Positions 39,168 through 48,966 of a stretch of DNA of 64,000 bases are shown piece by piece. A program made the translations under genes and the position numbers. The notes under the pieces were generated by a model, which made no database searches, was not told the DNA's origin, and saw only the letters and a list, made by a program, of their open reading frames with translations. Within the stretch, counting starts at the first letter, position 1, and each line of letters starts with the position of its first letter. Source of the stretch: Pseudomonas sp. WS 5079 (GTDB lineage: Bacteria; Pseudomonadota; Gammaproteobacteria; Pseudomonadales; Pseudomonadaceae); assembly GCF_012985465.1 (NCBI RefSeq), contig NZ_JAAQWN010000006.1:62001-126000 (forward strand), in the 5' to 3' direction.

Positions 39168-41651
39168 TCAGAAAGCGTATTTGGTGCTCAGCATGAAGTT
39201 TCGCGGCTCCCCGTAGGAACCGCTGTAGAAGTTGCCATCCAGGGAGCTGATGTACTTCTTGTCCAGCAGGTTGTTGAGCGTGGCAGTCGCGGACCATTGT
39301 GGCGTCAGTTGATAGCGGGCCATCAGGTTGACAGTGGCGTAGTCGCCCTGCTTGACCTTGGCGGGCTGGCTGAAGCGCCAGGAGTCCACCGTCAGGTTGA
39401 TCGCGCTTTGCCAGTTCACCCCGCCGCCAAGGGTCAGGCGCTCCAGTTCGCCGGGCAGGCGGTAGGTGGTCCAGACCTTGACCAGGTCGGCGGGGATGCT
39501 GCTTTTGACGCGTTCGTGCTGCTCATCCTTGACCACACTGTGACTGTAGCTGGCGGCAAGGTTCCAGTCGGGCAGCAGCTCGCCGCTGACTTCCATATCC
39601 ACCCCCCGGGTCTTGGTTTTTTTCGCCGCATAGGCGGTCAGGGTGTCACTGCCGGCGACCATGCCATCGGCCACGGCGTCGTTCTCCAGGTCGACCTCGA
39701 ACAAGGCAACAGAGGTGTTCAAGCGCCCACCGTAGTAGTCGCTCTTGAGGCCGATTTCGTAGTTGTTGCCCTCACGCGGGTCCAGCAGCCTGCCGCTCCT
39801 GTCACGGTAGGGCTGGGGTTTGAAAATACTCGTGTAGCTGGCGTACAGCGAGTGGTTGGGCGTGAGGTCATAGACCACGCCCGCATATGGCGTGACCTCA
39901 CCATTGACCCGCACGCTGTCGTCGGTGTTGAAGCGCACCATGTTCGCCACGTTGTAATGCAGCGAGGCGTCATACCGATAGTTGCTGACCCGCGCCCCGA
40001 GGATTACCGACAGCTCATCACTGGGTTTTAGGCGCGTGGCCAGGTAAACCCCGTTCTGCCACTGGTCGATGTTGTCGTCTTCGCGGTTGAAGTTGTAGGA
40101 CGCATGCGGTGCATAGTTGTTCCAGCTGTAGATATTCACCGGCTTGCCGCTGACACCGTTGTTGCTGGTGCCGTCGGCCAGCAGGTTGCCGAAGCCGTTA
40201 CGACGGTTTTCGTAGTCCTGGAAGTTGAAGCCAAATACCAGCTCATGCTCGCGCCCCATCAGCTGGAACGGGCCGGAAAACATGATATCCAGGCCTTTCT
40301 GTTCCTGGGTGTTGTCGCCCTTGGTGGCGGTATAGCTCAGGCCATTGCCGGTCTGGGCATTCACGAAGCCTGTGGTGGTGCCGACGATGATCGAGTCGTA
40401 GTCGCGGGTGCCATACATGGCATTGGCGGAGACTTTCAGGGTCCAGTCATAGGCCAGTTTCTGCTCGATGGAGGCGAAGGTGTTGACCGACTCCTGGCGG
40501 TTGCTGCTGTCACGGCTGGCCGGGTTGTCGGAGCGCGAGGTGTGCAGGCGCTTGCCATTGCTGTCCAGCAGCGGCAGGCCGGTGGTGGAAAAGCCCTTGG
40601 GGTCGTTATCGAGGTATTCCACGCCCGCCGTCAGCAGGGTGGTCTCACTCAAATCGGCTTCGACCACGCCATACACAATGGTCTTTTCCTGCTGCAAATG
40701 GTCGGTGAAGCTGTTGCCCTGCTGATACGCCGCTACCGCCCGGCCACGCAGGTTACCGGTTTCGGTCAAGGGCCCGGACACGTCCACTTCGCTGCGGTAC
40801 AAGTCCCACGAACCCAGCCCGGCACTGACGTAGCCCTTGAACGTATCGGTCGGTTTCTTGCGGATCAGGTTCACCGTGCCGGACGGATCACCGGCGCCCG
40901 ACATCAGGCCCGAAGCGCCACGCAGCACTTCAATCCGGTCGTAGATGGCCATGTCCGACAAGGCCTGGGGCAATGCCTGACTGAACGCGAAGGATGTGGT
41001 CGGCATGCCATCGTACTGATAGTTGTCGATGGCCAACCCACGGGAAAATACATACAAGCGGTCGCTGCCGGGGCTCTGTACGTTGATCCCCGGCGTCTGC
41101 TCCAGCACCTGGCCGATGCTGCGCAGGTTCTGGTCATCGATACGCTGGCGAGTGATCACGCTGACGGTCTGCGGGGTTTCGCGCAGCGAAAGGTTGAGCT
41201 TGGTCGCGGTCTGGGTCGACGCCACGGTGTAGGACCCCGTACCCTCGCTGGTAGTCCCCAGGCCGGAAATGGTGGTAGCGCCCAATTGCAGGGTGTCGCC
41301 CTGCACCGCCGGCACCAGGATGTAAGTGCCATTGCCCTGGCGCTGGGCCTGCAAGCCGCTGCCGGCGAGCAGGCGCGACAGGCCTTCCTCGACACTATAA
41401 GTACCGCTCAGGCCCGGCGTGGTCATGCCTTGGGTCTGCTCGCTGCTGAACGACAAAGTGACGTTGGCGGCCGTGGCAAACAGGCTTAACGCCGAGCCCA
41501 GGGCGCCCGGCTGGATCTGGTAGACCACCGGCAGGCTTTGCGCCATGGCCTGGGTTGGCGCCAGGTTCAGGGCCGAAAAGGCACCAAGGGCCAATGCCAG
41601 GTGCACCGCCTTGGCAAGCGGCCGGGCGGCCCGCAGAGAGAATCGTGACAT
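39168..41651 (-). CDS. TonB-dependent siderophore receptor with signalling domain (FpvA/FoxA type)
   Basis: 827 residues from ATG 41651, with GGAAGGA ahead; the longer frame lacks a ribosome site. Signal peptide (about 1-38), then an STN signalling domain (about 45-115: QPGALGSALSLFATAANVTL), plug (about 150-260: LSLRETPQTVSVITRQRIDDQ, RIEVLRGASGLMSGAGDPSG) and barrel ending in Phe. The STN domain talks to FecR encoded next door, which in turn releases the ECF sigma factor. Ligand probably an exogenous hydroxamate or mixed siderophore, by class only. Confidence 0.93.
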   Translation of the reverse strand: MSRFSLRAARPLAKAVHLALALGAFSALNLAPTQAMAQSLPVVYQIQPGALGSALSLFATAANVTLSFSSEQTQGMTTPGLSGTYSVEEGLSRLLAGSGLQAQRQGNGTYILVPAVQGDTLQLGATTISGLGTTSEGTGSYTVASTQTATKLNLSLRETPQTVSVITRQRIDDQNLRSIGQVLEQTPGINVQSPGSDRLYVFSRGLAIDNYQYDGMPTTSFAFSQALPQALSDMAIYDRIEVLRGASGLMSGAGDPSGTVNLIRKKPTDTFKGYVSAGLGSWDLYRSEVDVSGPLTETGNLRGRAVAAYQQGNSFTDHLQQEKTIVYGVVEADLSETTLLTAGVEYLDNDPKGFSTTGLPLLDSNGKRLHTSRSDNPASRDSSNRQESVNTFASIEQKLAYDWTLKVSANAMYGTRDYDSIIVGTTTGFVNAQTGNGLSYTATKGDNTQEQKGLDIMFSGPFQLMGREHELVFGFNFQDYENRRNGFGNLLADGTSNNGVSGKPVNIYSWNNYAPHASYNFNREDDNIDQWQNGVYLATRLKPSDELSVILGARVSNYRYDASLHYNVANMVRFNTDDSVRVNGEVTPYAGVVYDLTPNHSLYASYTSIFKPQPYRDRSGRLLDPREGNNYEIGLKSDYYGGRLNTSVALFEVDLENDAVADGMVAGSDTLTAYAAKKTKTRGVDMEVSGELLPDWNLAASYSHSVVKDEQHERVKSSIPADLVKVWTTYRLPGELERLTLGGGVNWQSAINLTVDSWRFSQPAKVKQGDYATVNLMARYQLTPQWSATATLNNLLDKKYISSLDGNFYSGSYGEPRNFMLSTKYAF

Positions 41652-41777
41652 GGGGGTTTCCTTCCGTTGGCAGAACATAGCAACAGTCGTAATCGCTGCT
41701 TTCGGTACATGGCCGAACGAAAATGAAAATCAGCAACCGCCAATGGGAATAATTCGCAAAAAAAAAGCAGAGGTCGC

Positions 41778-42728
41778 TCAGGCAGGTTCCACCGTGACCC
41801 AGTAACGCGTCACGTAACGCACATTGACCGCGAGGGATTGGCGCAGGTTGTCAAGGACGGTGTCGGTGTCATCAATGCGAAACGCCCCGCTCAGGCGCAG
41901 GTCGGCAATCGCCGGCGCACAGCGCAGCACGCCGGCACGATAGCGCCCCAACTCGGCGAGGAAATCCGCCAGGCGCCAGTCCAGTACCGTCAACATCCCC
42001 TGGCTCCAGGCGCCTGCGCCTGCCGGGGCCGCAGTCATCGGGCCGACCTGCTGGCGATTGAAACCGGACTGTTGCCCGGCATCGAGGCGCAAGACCTGCG
42101 CGGGGTTATCCAGGGGACGCAACTCCACCGCCTGTTCGATCACACACACATCGGTGTGACCGGGCCCGCAGCGCACGGTGAAACGCGTGCCCAGGGCGCG
42201 CACCGTACCCTGGGGCGTCTGCACCACAAACGGCCGGCCCAGGGCATCGCGGGCGGTCTGCACCAGAATCTCGCCACGGTGCAGATGGATCGCGCGCAGT
42301 TGCCCGCTGAAGACAATATCCATGGCGCTGTCAGTGTTCAGGTCGACCTGGCTGCCATCTGAAAGACGCAGATGGCGACGCTGGCCGGTAGCGGTGCGTT
42401 GATTGGCCATCAGCGCCTGGTAAGGCACGGTCTCGGTGGCCAGCCAACCGCTGCCGCCCACCGCCAGCAACACCGCAAGGATCTTCAACACCTCCCGGCG
42501 CCGGGCGCGCCCACCAGCGAGCGTGGGCAACGCCACATCCGCCGGCAGGCCGGCCCATTGGCTGTGCAGTTTTTCCACCCGGGCCCACGCCCGCGCATGC
42601 TGGGGACTTGCCTGCAGCCAGGTGCGCCAGGCCTGGCGGTCGGCATCGCAAGGGTTCGTCCCCTTGAGTTGCACGTACCAGGTGGCCGCGGCTTCCAGGG
42701 TCTGGATATCCAGGGTGGTGCTCATCAA
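41778..42728 (-). CDS. fecR: FecR-family anti-sigma regulator
   Basis: 316 residues. Cytoplasmic N-terminal domain with the DUF4880 pattern (AATWYVQLKGTNPCDADRQAWRTWL), one transmembrane helix near 85-105 (LKILAVLLAVGGSGWLA) and a periplasmic FecR domain (about 115-215: LRLSDGSQVDLNTDSAMDI). The C-terminal part should contact the receptor's STN domain. It overlaps the end of the sigma gene by 4 bases; the receptor gene follows 126 bases downstream. Confidence 0.93.
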   Translation of the reverse strand: MMSTTLDIQTLEAAATWYVQLKGTNPCDADRQAWRTWLQASPQHARAWARVEKLHSQWAGLPADVALPTLAGGRARRREVLKILAVLLAVGGSGWLATETVPYQALMANQRTATGQRRHLRLSDGSQVDLNTDSAMDIVFSGQLRAIHLHRGEILVQTARDALGRPFVVQTPQGTVRALGTRFTVRCGPGHTDVCVIEQAVELRPLDNPAQVLRLDAGQQSGFNRQQVGPMTAAPAGAGAWSQGMLTVLDWRLADFLAELGRYRAGVLRCAPAIADLRLSGAFRIDDTDTVLDNLRQSLAVNVRYVTRYWVTVEPA

Positions 42729-43225
42729 TCTTCCGTGAGCAGCAGGCAGCGGGTCATGGCGCGGATCAAGTGCTTTTTGACCGTGGTGACGGACACGCCG
42801 TAACGCTCGGCGGTCGCCACATAGTTCAAGCCTTCCAGCTGTACCGCGAGGAAAATCTGCCGGGTACGTTCGCCCAGGCCGTCGAGCAAGGTGTCCACCG
42901 CCACCAGGGTTTCAAAGATCAGCAGGCGGGTTTCCGGGGAAATCTCCAGGGGTTCCGGGCGCAGGGCCAGGGCCTCCAGATAAGCCTGTTCGAGCGCACG
43001 GCGGCGGAATTTGTCGATCATCAACGCCCGGGCGATGGCACTGAGGTAGGTCCGCGGCTCGCGAATCTGTGCCACGTCCCGGGAGGTCAACAGGCGCACG
43101 AAGGTGTCCTGCGCCAGGTCCGCGGCATCGCTGGCATTGCCCATGCGCGCGCGCAGCCAGGCTTTGAGCCAGCCATTGTGTTCGCTGTACAACACGTGCA
43201 GCGCAGCATGATCGGGAGCGGACAT
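42725..43225 (-). CDS. fecI: ECF sigma factor of the FecI type
   Basis: 166 residues from ATG 43225; the longer frame contains no promoter-compatible start and runs into the intergenic region. Sigma region 2 (DAADLAQDTFVRLLTS, TYLSAIARALMIDKFRRR) and region 4 (RTRQIFLAVQLEGLNYVATAERYGVSVTTVKKHL) are clear. It should transcribe the receptor gene when FecR is activated. A Fur-like AT-rich site lies just upstream. Confidence 0.92.
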   Translation of the reverse strand: MSAPDHAALHVLYSEHNGWLKAWLRARMGNASDAADLAQDTFVRLLTSRDVAQIREPRTYLSAIARALMIDKFRRRALEQAYLEALALRPEPLEISPETRLLIFETLVAVDTLLDGLGERTRQIFLAVQLEGLNYVATAERYGVSVTTVKKHLIRAMTRCLLLTED

Positions 43226-43239
43226 GGGCGGTAAAGACC

Positions 43240-43270
43240 AATAATTCAATTGATAATTAATCGCATTGTC
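43240..43270 (-). promoter_or_regulatory. Candidate Fur box upstream of fecI
   Basis: AT-rich segment including ATTAATTATCAATTGAATTAT on the minus strand (21 bases of it within 43240-43270; core ATTATCAATT), about 15-45 bp before the sigma start. The match to Fur consensus is partial. Confidence 0.45.
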
Positions 43271-43446
43271 TTGCCCGCACGGGATTTGCGCAAGATCGAT
43301 TCTGTTACCCATCGGTTTTTGACGCTCTTGCATCCCCGCTGTTAGTGTCCGCCCTCCTTCCCCGCAGATATCTGCCAGGTGCGATTTACCGCAAAGCATC
43401 ATCCCAGGGACAACAGATCATTCTCAAAATGAACGGAGTTCAGCGC

Positions 43447-45273
43447 GTGCTTTTCAACCTACGCTTGCAGCGCCTCACCAGCCTTTCGGTGATCGCCGCC
43501 GCCCTCAGCCTCGGCGCCTGCCACAGCACCAGCACCCCCGACCTGCCGCCCGCCCCGGAGCTGGGCTCGGGTTATCGCACCGACATGAAAGTACGCCACG
43601 CCGAGCGCCATATGGCGGCGGCGGCCAACCCGCTGGCGGCCGAAGCCGGGCGCAAGATCTTGCGCCTGGGCGGCTCGGCAATCGATGCGGCCATCGCCAT
43701 GCAAGCGGTGCTGACCCTGGTAGAGCCGCAGTCCTCGGGGATCGGCGGTGGCGCCTTTATCATGCTGTGGGATGGCAAGCAGGTACGGGCCTATGACGGC
43801 CGTGAAACCGCACCGGCCAGCGCCACGGCCGATATGCTGTTGAATGCCGACGGCACACCGATGGCCTTTGCCCAGGCGCAGATCGGTGGTCGCTCGGTCG
43901 CCACCCCCGGTGTGCTGCGCGCGCTGAAAATGGCCCACGAACACAGCGGTCGCCTGCCCTGGGCGCAGTTGTTTGCGCCGGCGATCCAGTTGTCCGAACA
44001 AGGCTTTGCGATTTCTGCGCGCCTGCACAGCCTGATCGCCGCCGACCGCTACATCAGCCAGTCACCGGACATGGCGGCGTACTTCCTCAACGCCGACGGC
44101 AGCCCGAAAGCCACGGGCACGCTGTTGAAAAACCCGGCGCTGGCCAATGTATTCAAGCGTATCGCCAAGGAGGGGCCCGAGGCACTCTATAGCGGTCCAA
44201 TCGCCGAGGAGATTGCACGCAAGGTCCAGAGCCATCACAACACTGGCCGCCTTGCGCTGAACGATCTCCAGGGCTACCGCGCCAAGGAACGCGCGCCGCT
44301 GTGTACCGACTACAAGCGCTGGCAAGTGTGCGGCATGCCGCCACCCTCTTCGGGCGGGGTGGCCATTGCGCAGATCCTCGGCACCTTGCAGGCCCTCGAA
44401 GCCCGCGACCCACGCTGGGCCCTGGCGCCGCTCAAGCCGGTGCAGGCCGCAACAGCCGCCGGCCTGGAACCCGTACCCGAGGCCGTGCATTTGATTGCCG
44501 AGGCCGATCGCCTGGCCTACGCCGACCGCGCCCAATACATCGCCGACACCGACTTTGTCCCAGTGCCGGTCGCGGGCCTGGTCGCACCCGGCTACCTGGC
44601 CAGCCGCGCCGCATTGGTGGGTGAGCGCAGCATGGGCGCGGCCACGCCCGGCCAACCGGCGGGGGTTCAGGTGGCCTACGCGCCGGATCGCTCGCCACTG
44701 CGCATTTCCACCTCGCAAGTGGTGGCCGTGGATGACCAGGGCGGTGCAGTATCGATGACTACCACCATCGAAGCCGCGTTTGGTTCCCACGTGATGGTCC
44801 AGGGCTTCCTGCTGAACAATCAGATGACTGACTTTTCCTTTATCCCCGAGGAAAACGGCCAGCCGGTAGCCAACCGCATCGAGCCGGGCAAACGCCCCCG
44901 TTCGTCCATGGCGCCGACCCTGGTCTTCGACCGCCAAAGCGGCGAGCTGCTGGCCACGGTCGGCTCTCCCGGCGGATCGCAGATCATCGAATACGTGAGC
45001 AAATCCCTGGTGGGCATGCTCGACTGGAACCTCGACCCGCAAGCCGCCATCAGCCTGCCCAACTTCGGCAGCCGCAACGGCGCGACCGAGCTGGAGCAAG
45101 GGCTGTTCAGCGAGCCGTTGAAGGCGGCGCTCAAGGCGCGAGGGCACACCTTGAGCGAGATCGAGATGACCAGCGGCACCCAGGCCATTGTGCGGGTACG
45201 CGATGCCCAGGGTAAGGCGACCTGGAGTGGTGGCGCGGATCCGCGGCGTGAGGGGGAAGCGTTGGGGGATTGA
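43447..45273 (+). CDS. ggt: Gamma-glutamyltransferase
   Basis: 608 residues from GTG 43447, which has GGAG 8 bases upstream; ATG 43429 in the same frame is the alternative. The N-terminus is a lipoprotein-type signal (VIAAALSLGAC). The large-subunit motif GIGGGAFIMLWDGK is followed by the autocleavage point before the nucleophile threonine in SMTTTIEAAFGSHVMV (about residues 437-452) and by PRSSMAPTLVF, the oxyanion/substrate loop. It transfers or hydrolyses gamma-glutamyl groups of glutathione in the periplasm. Confidence 0.93.
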   Translation: MLFNLRLQRLTSLSVIAAALSLGACHSTSTPDLPPAPELGSGYRTDMKVRHAERHMAAAANPLAAEAGRKILRLGGSAIDAAIAMQAVLTLVEPQSSGIGGGAFIMLWDGKQVRAYDGRETAPASATADMLLNADGTPMAFAQAQIGGRSVATPGVLRALKMAHEHSGRLPWAQLFAPAIQLSEQGFAISARLHSLIAADRYISQSPDMAAYFLNADGSPKATGTLLKNPALANVFKRIAKEGPEALYSGPIAEEIARKVQSHHNTGRLALNDLQGYRAKERAPLCTDYKRWQVCGMPPPSSGGVAIAQILGTLQALEARDPRWALAPLKPVQAATAAGLEPVPEAVHLIAEADRLAYADRAQYIADTDFVPVPVAGLVAPGYLASRAALVGERSMGAATPGQPAGVQVAYAPDRSPLRISTSQVVAVDDQGGAVSMTTTIEAAFGSHVMVQGFLLNNQMTDFSFIPEENGQPVANRIEPGKRPRSSMAPTLVFDRQSGELLATVGSPGGSQIIEYVSKSLVGMLDWNLDPQAAISLPNFGSRNGATELEQGLFSEPLKAALKARGHTLSEIEMTSGTQAIVRVRDAQGKATWSGGADPRREGEALGD

Positions 45274-45300
45274 CCCAGGGTTGTATCGCCTTTACGGGCC

Positions 45301-45381
45301 TCATCGCCGGCAAGCCGGCTCCTACAAGGTTAACGGCAGGATACGCCACACCCTGTAGAAGCCGGCTTGCCGGCGATGGCG
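45301..45381. repeat. REPIN (second family)
   Basis: TCATCGCCGGCAAGCCGGCT and its inverted partner GCCGGCTTGCCGGCGATGGC flank a 40-bp spacer. A different REP type from the one at 18.8 kb. It lies between two convergent genes. Confidence 0.88.
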
Positions 45382-45389
45382 TTTGAAGC

Positions 45390-46484
45390 TTAGCGACTGA
45401 TCTTCAGCCCCTTGCGCGCCGTATGTCGCTCCAGTGCCAGTTCGATCAGGCGGCTGACCAGTTCGCTGTAGCTCATCCCCGCCGCCTGCCACAACTTGGG
45501 GTACATGCTGATGCGGGTGAAGCCGGGCAGTGAGTTGACCTCGTTGATCAGGACTTCACCGTCCTCGCACAGAAACACATCGACCCGCGCCAGCCCGGCG
45601 CAGCCCAGCACTTCAAAGGCCTCAACGGCCAGGGCCCGAATGCGTTCGCTGGCTTGGGCGCTGATATCCGCCGGCACCAGTACTTGGGCGGCCTGGTCGT
45701 CGATGTATTTGCTGTCGTAGGAATAGAAGCCGTCACGTACCACGATCTCGCCACAGCCGCTGGCGATGGGACGCTCGTTGCCCAGCACCGCGCATTCGAT
45801 TTCGCGGCCTTTGACGGCAGACTCCACCAACACTTTTTCATCGAAACCCAGGGCCAGTTCAATCGCCGCCAGGTACTGGGCTTCGTCAGCCACCTTGCTC
45901 ACGCCCACCGAGGAGCCTTGGTTGGCCGGTTTGACGAACAGCGGCAAACCGAGCTTTTGCCGGGCCTGGTCGAAGGTGGTGCGTGCCGCGTTGCCGCGGT
46001 TGAGGGTGATGAAGGGCGCCACCGCGATACCGGCATCGCGCAGCAGGCGCTTGCTGATGTCCTTGTCCATGCACACCGCCGAACCCAGCACGTCGGACCC
46101 CACGAACGGCAGGTCCGCCATGCGCAGCAACCCTTGCAGGCAGCCGTCTTCGCCGAGGGTGCCATGGACGATGGGGAAGATCACATCGACATGTTCCAGC
46201 AAGCCCTGGCCCGAGGTTTCCACCAATTGCTGGCTGGCCTTGCCCGGCACCACCGCCAGTTCACGGTTGGACTGGTTGAGGGCGATCAGCGCCGGGTTTT
46301 CCTGGTTGAGCAGGAAGTTCGAGGTGTCATTGAGGTGCCAGTGGCCGGCCTTGTCGATGCCGATCAGTACCGGCTCGAAGCGTGTGCGATCGAGGGCGTC
46401 GACGATGTTGCGGGCCGACTGCAAGGACACTTCATGCTCGGCCGAACGCCCGCCAAAAATAATACCCACCCGCAACTTGCTCAT
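45390..46484 (-). CDS. ddl: D-alanine--D-alanine ligase
   Basis: 364 residues from ATG 46484 (MSKLRVGIIFGGRSAEHEVSL), the typical Ddl opening; the extra N-terminal residues of the longer frame are not family-like. ATP-grasp motifs include LPLFVKPANQGSSVGVSKV, EINTVNSLPGF-like sequence here as INEVNSLPGFTRISMYPKLW, and VDVFLCEDGEV. The length fits the DdlA class. It makes D-Ala-D-Ala for peptidoglycan. As a DdlA-type copy away from the mur cluster it is probably an additional ligase. Confidence 0.95.
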   Translation of the reverse strand: MSKLRVGIIFGGRSAEHEVSLQSARNIVDALDRTRFEPVLIGIDKAGHWHLNDTSNFLLNQENPALIALNQSNRELAVVPGKASQQLVETSGQGLLEHVDVIFPIVHGTLGEDGCLQGLLRMADLPFVGSDVLGSAVCMDKDISKRLLRDAGIAVAPFITLNRGNAARTTFDQARQKLGLPLFVKPANQGSSVGVSKVADEAQYLAAIELALGFDEKVLVESAVKGREIECAVLGNERPIASGCGEIVVRDGFYSYDSKYIDDQAAQVLVPADISAQASERIRALAVEAFEVLGCAGLARVDVFLCEDGEVLINEVNSLPGFTRISMYPKLWQAAGMSYSELVSRLIELALERHTARKGLKISR

Positions 46485-46638
46485 AGCCTGCCTCACATTG
46501 GAAATGTAGGGCTTATTACCACGAGCGGTCAGCAATTTGCCACCGTTGAAGCCGCGCACAATCGTACAAGACCCTGGCAGACAGCCGCCCCAGACTCAGT
46601 TAACGTAACTCCATCCGACATCTTTCGAAAAACATCCC

Positions 46639-47448
46639 ATGGGCAAACCCACCGCAAACATCGACTGGCTGCACCGGGCGCCCCATGCCAGCGGGCTGGA
46701 GCGAATCGAGGCGTATTTCTCCGGGTTCGGCTTCGACCCTCATCGCCACGATACCTACGCCATCGGCCATACCCTGTTCGGTGTGCAGAGCTTTCATTAT
46801 CGCGGCAGCCAGACTCACAGCCTGCCGGGCACGACCATGGTGATCCATCCGGATGAGGTCCACGATGGCTGGGCCGGCAGCGACGAGGGCTTCAAGTATC
46901 GGATGATTTATGTGGAGCCGGCGCAGATCCAGCAGATTCTCGGCGGCAAGCCGTTGCCGTTTATCCACAACGGGCTGTCCAACGACCCATGGCTGCACCG
47001 GGCCTGCCAGGCCTTTGTGCAGCAGCTCGACTGCCCGCTGGACCCAATGCAGGAGCAGGACGCGTTGTTCGACCTGGCCCATGCCCTGAACAACGCGTCG
47101 GGTATCAGCGTCAGCCGCAAGACGTTTGATTACCAGGCCGCCGAACGCGCCCGGGAATTTATCCACAGCGCCCTGGGGCGCAGCATCACCCTGGATGAAA
47201 TGGCCGCGCACTGCGGGCGGGATCGCTGGGCCTTGTCGCGGGACTTTCGCCTGTTGTTCGGCACCAGTCCCTATCGCTACCTGACCATGCGCCGCCTCGA
47301 CCTGGTGCGCAATCTGCTGGGCCAGGGCCAGTCACTGGTGGATGCAGCGCTGATCGCAGGCTTCACCGACCAGAGCCACATGACCCGACAGTTTCGCAGC
47401 ACCTTTGGCATACCACCGTCGCGGTGGGTGAAGATGCTCGGCCGCTAA
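46639..47448 (+). CDS. AraC-family transcriptional regulator
   Basis: 269 residues. An N-terminal cupin-like ligand-binding domain (about 25-110, with FDPHRHDTYAIGHTL and PGTTMVIHPDEVHDG) and a C-terminal double helix-turn-helix (about 165-268: SITLDEMAAHCGRDRWALSR, FGTSPYRYLTMRRLDLVRNLL, AGFTDQSHMTRQFRSTFGIPPS). Its target is unknown; the adjacent convergent MFS gene is one candidate. Confidence 0.93.
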   Translation: MGKPTANIDWLHRAPHASGLERIEAYFSGFGFDPHRHDTYAIGHTLFGVQSFHYRGSQTHSLPGTTMVIHPDEVHDGWAGSDEGFKYRMIYVEPAQIQQILGGKPLPFIHNGLSNDPWLHRACQAFVQQLDCPLDPMQEQDALFDLAHALNNASGISVSRKTFDYQAAERAREFIHSALGRSITLDEMAAHCGRDRWALSRDFRLLFGTSPYRYLTMRRLDLVRNLLGQGQSLVDAALIAGFTDQSHMTRQFRSTFGIPPSRWVKMLGR

Positions 47449-47470
47449 AACCCGATCAACGGTGGGCAGC

Positions 47471-48871
47471 CTATGTGGCTTCGGCTAGCGCCTCCTGCCG
47501 TGGAGCTCGCAGCCGCTTCGCCACCACCGCCCCGGCCAGCGCAATCCCCGCGCTCCACCACAATGCCAACTCGATGCCCTGGGCTTGACCCGCCCCCGTC
47601 GCCCCACCGGCATTGGCCAGCGACACCAGCACCGCCAACCCCAGCGCGCCGCCAATCTGTTGCGTGGTCGAGGCCATGCCCGCCGCCACACCCTGCTCCC
47701 CCGGTTTGACACCCAGGCCTGCGGCCACCCACATCGCGGTCCAGGTCATGCCCTGACCAAGGCTCAAGATAAAGATCCCAGGCAACAACCACCAGAATCC
47801 CGCGCCGGTGGGCAGCGCCAGGCACACCAGGGCAATCCCCAGCGCCCCCGCCAACTGGCCGCTGACCAGGGTGTTGCGCAAGCCGATTTTTACCAGCGCG
47901 CGCTCCGCCAGCCAGATCCCCAAAGTACACACCAACGTCGCCGGCAAGAACGCCAGCCCGGCCTGCAACACGCTGTAGCCGTAGACCTGCTGGTAGTACA
48001 GCGCGAGGAAGTAGTACTGCACGCCAAAGCTGCTCATAAACACCGCCGTCAGCACCATGGCCATGCGCAACTCGCGGTAGCCCAGCAGGCGCAGCGGCAT
48101 CAATGGGTCGCGGCCACGGTGTTCAATCCAGGCGAACAGCCCAAGCAAGACCAGCGCCAGCAGCATGCAGCCCAGGGTCGCGGGCGCCGTCCAGCCCCAC
48201 TCCGGCCCCTGCACCAGGGCGAACACCAGCAGCGTGCCGCCGACCGTGACGGTCAACGCACCGCTCAGATCGAAACTGCGGCCACGGCTGCGCTCACCGT
48301 CGGCCGGGATCCAGTAGCGCGCCGCCAGGGCACAGCCACCTGCCAACGGCACGTTGACCAGAAACACCGCCTCCCAGCCCCACCACTGAGTCAGCACGCC
48401 ACCCAGCAACGCCCCCAACGCCAGCCCGGCAGCGGATGCCGCGCTCCAGACCGCAAAGGCCCGGTTGCGCTGCGGCCCTTCGGCGTAGTGGGTGTTGATC
48501 AAGGCCAGGGTCGCCGGAAACAACAGCGCGCCGCCCACCCCCTGCACCGCACGCGCCAGCACCAGCAGCAACGCGCTACCGCCCAGTACCGCCGCCAACG
48601 ACGACAGCGCATACAACGACTGGCCCACCCGGTACAAACGGCGCTTGCCCAGCAAGTCCGTGGCCCGGCCTCCGAGCAATAGAAAGCCGCCAAACGCCAC
48701 GGTGTAGGCACTGACCACCCACTGCAATTGCTGGGCAGAAAAGCCCAGGTGGCTACCGATCTGCGGCAAGGCAACAAACACGATAGTCGCGTCCAGGGCG
48801 ATGATCAGTTGCGCAGTAGCCAGCAACATCAGCATCCAGCCCGAGGGGCGACTTGAGGGAGTGGCGGGCAT
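47471..48871 (-). CDS. DHA2-type MFS drug exporter
   Basis: 466 residues from ATG 48871 (a GTG one codon earlier is possible). About 14 hydrophobic helices; motif A appears as LGGRATDLLGKRRLYRVGQ and motif D1 as ALDATIVFVALPQIG, both typical of the DHA2/EmrB branch of proton-coupled drug exporters. It is divergent from a LysR regulator with a dyad in between, the standard layout of a regulated efflux gene. Confidence 0.9.
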   Translation of the reverse strand: MPATPSSRPSGWMLMLLATAQLIIALDATIVFVALPQIGSHLGFSAQQLQWVVSAYTVAFGGFLLLGGRATDLLGKRRLYRVGQSLYALSSLAAVLGGSALLLVLARAVQGVGGALLFPATLALINTHYAEGPQRNRAFAVWSAASAAGLALGALLGGVLTQWWGWEAVFLVNVPLAGGCALAARYWIPADGERSRGRSFDLSGALTVTVGGTLLVFALVQGPEWGWTAPATLGCMLLALVLLGLFAWIEHRGRDPLMPLRLLGYRELRMAMVLTAVFMSSFGVQYYFLALYYQQVYGYSVLQAGLAFLPATLVCTLGIWLAERALVKIGLRNTLVSGQLAGALGIALVCLALPTGAGFWWLLPGIFILSLGQGMTWTAMWVAAGLGVKPGEQGVAAGMASTTQQIGGALGLAVLVSLANAGGATGAGQAQGIELALWWSAGIALAGAVVAKRLRAPRQEALAEAT

Positions 48872-48936
48872 CACAACATCCTGTGCAAAAAAAGAGTGCG
48901 GCCAGTGTCTTTCATGCCCAACAGATGATAAATAGC

Positions 48937-48957
48937 CATAACACTCTTTCAGTTATG
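48937..48957. promoter_or_regulatory. Dyad between MFS and LysR genes, candidate LysR site
   Basis: CATAAC at 48937-48942 and GTTATG at 48952-48957 form a perfect 6-bp dyad with a 9-nt spacer, in the divergent promoter region and ten bases before the LysR start. Spacing fits a LysR-type half-site pair. Confidence 0.5.
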
Positions 48958-48966
48958 ACTTTAATC

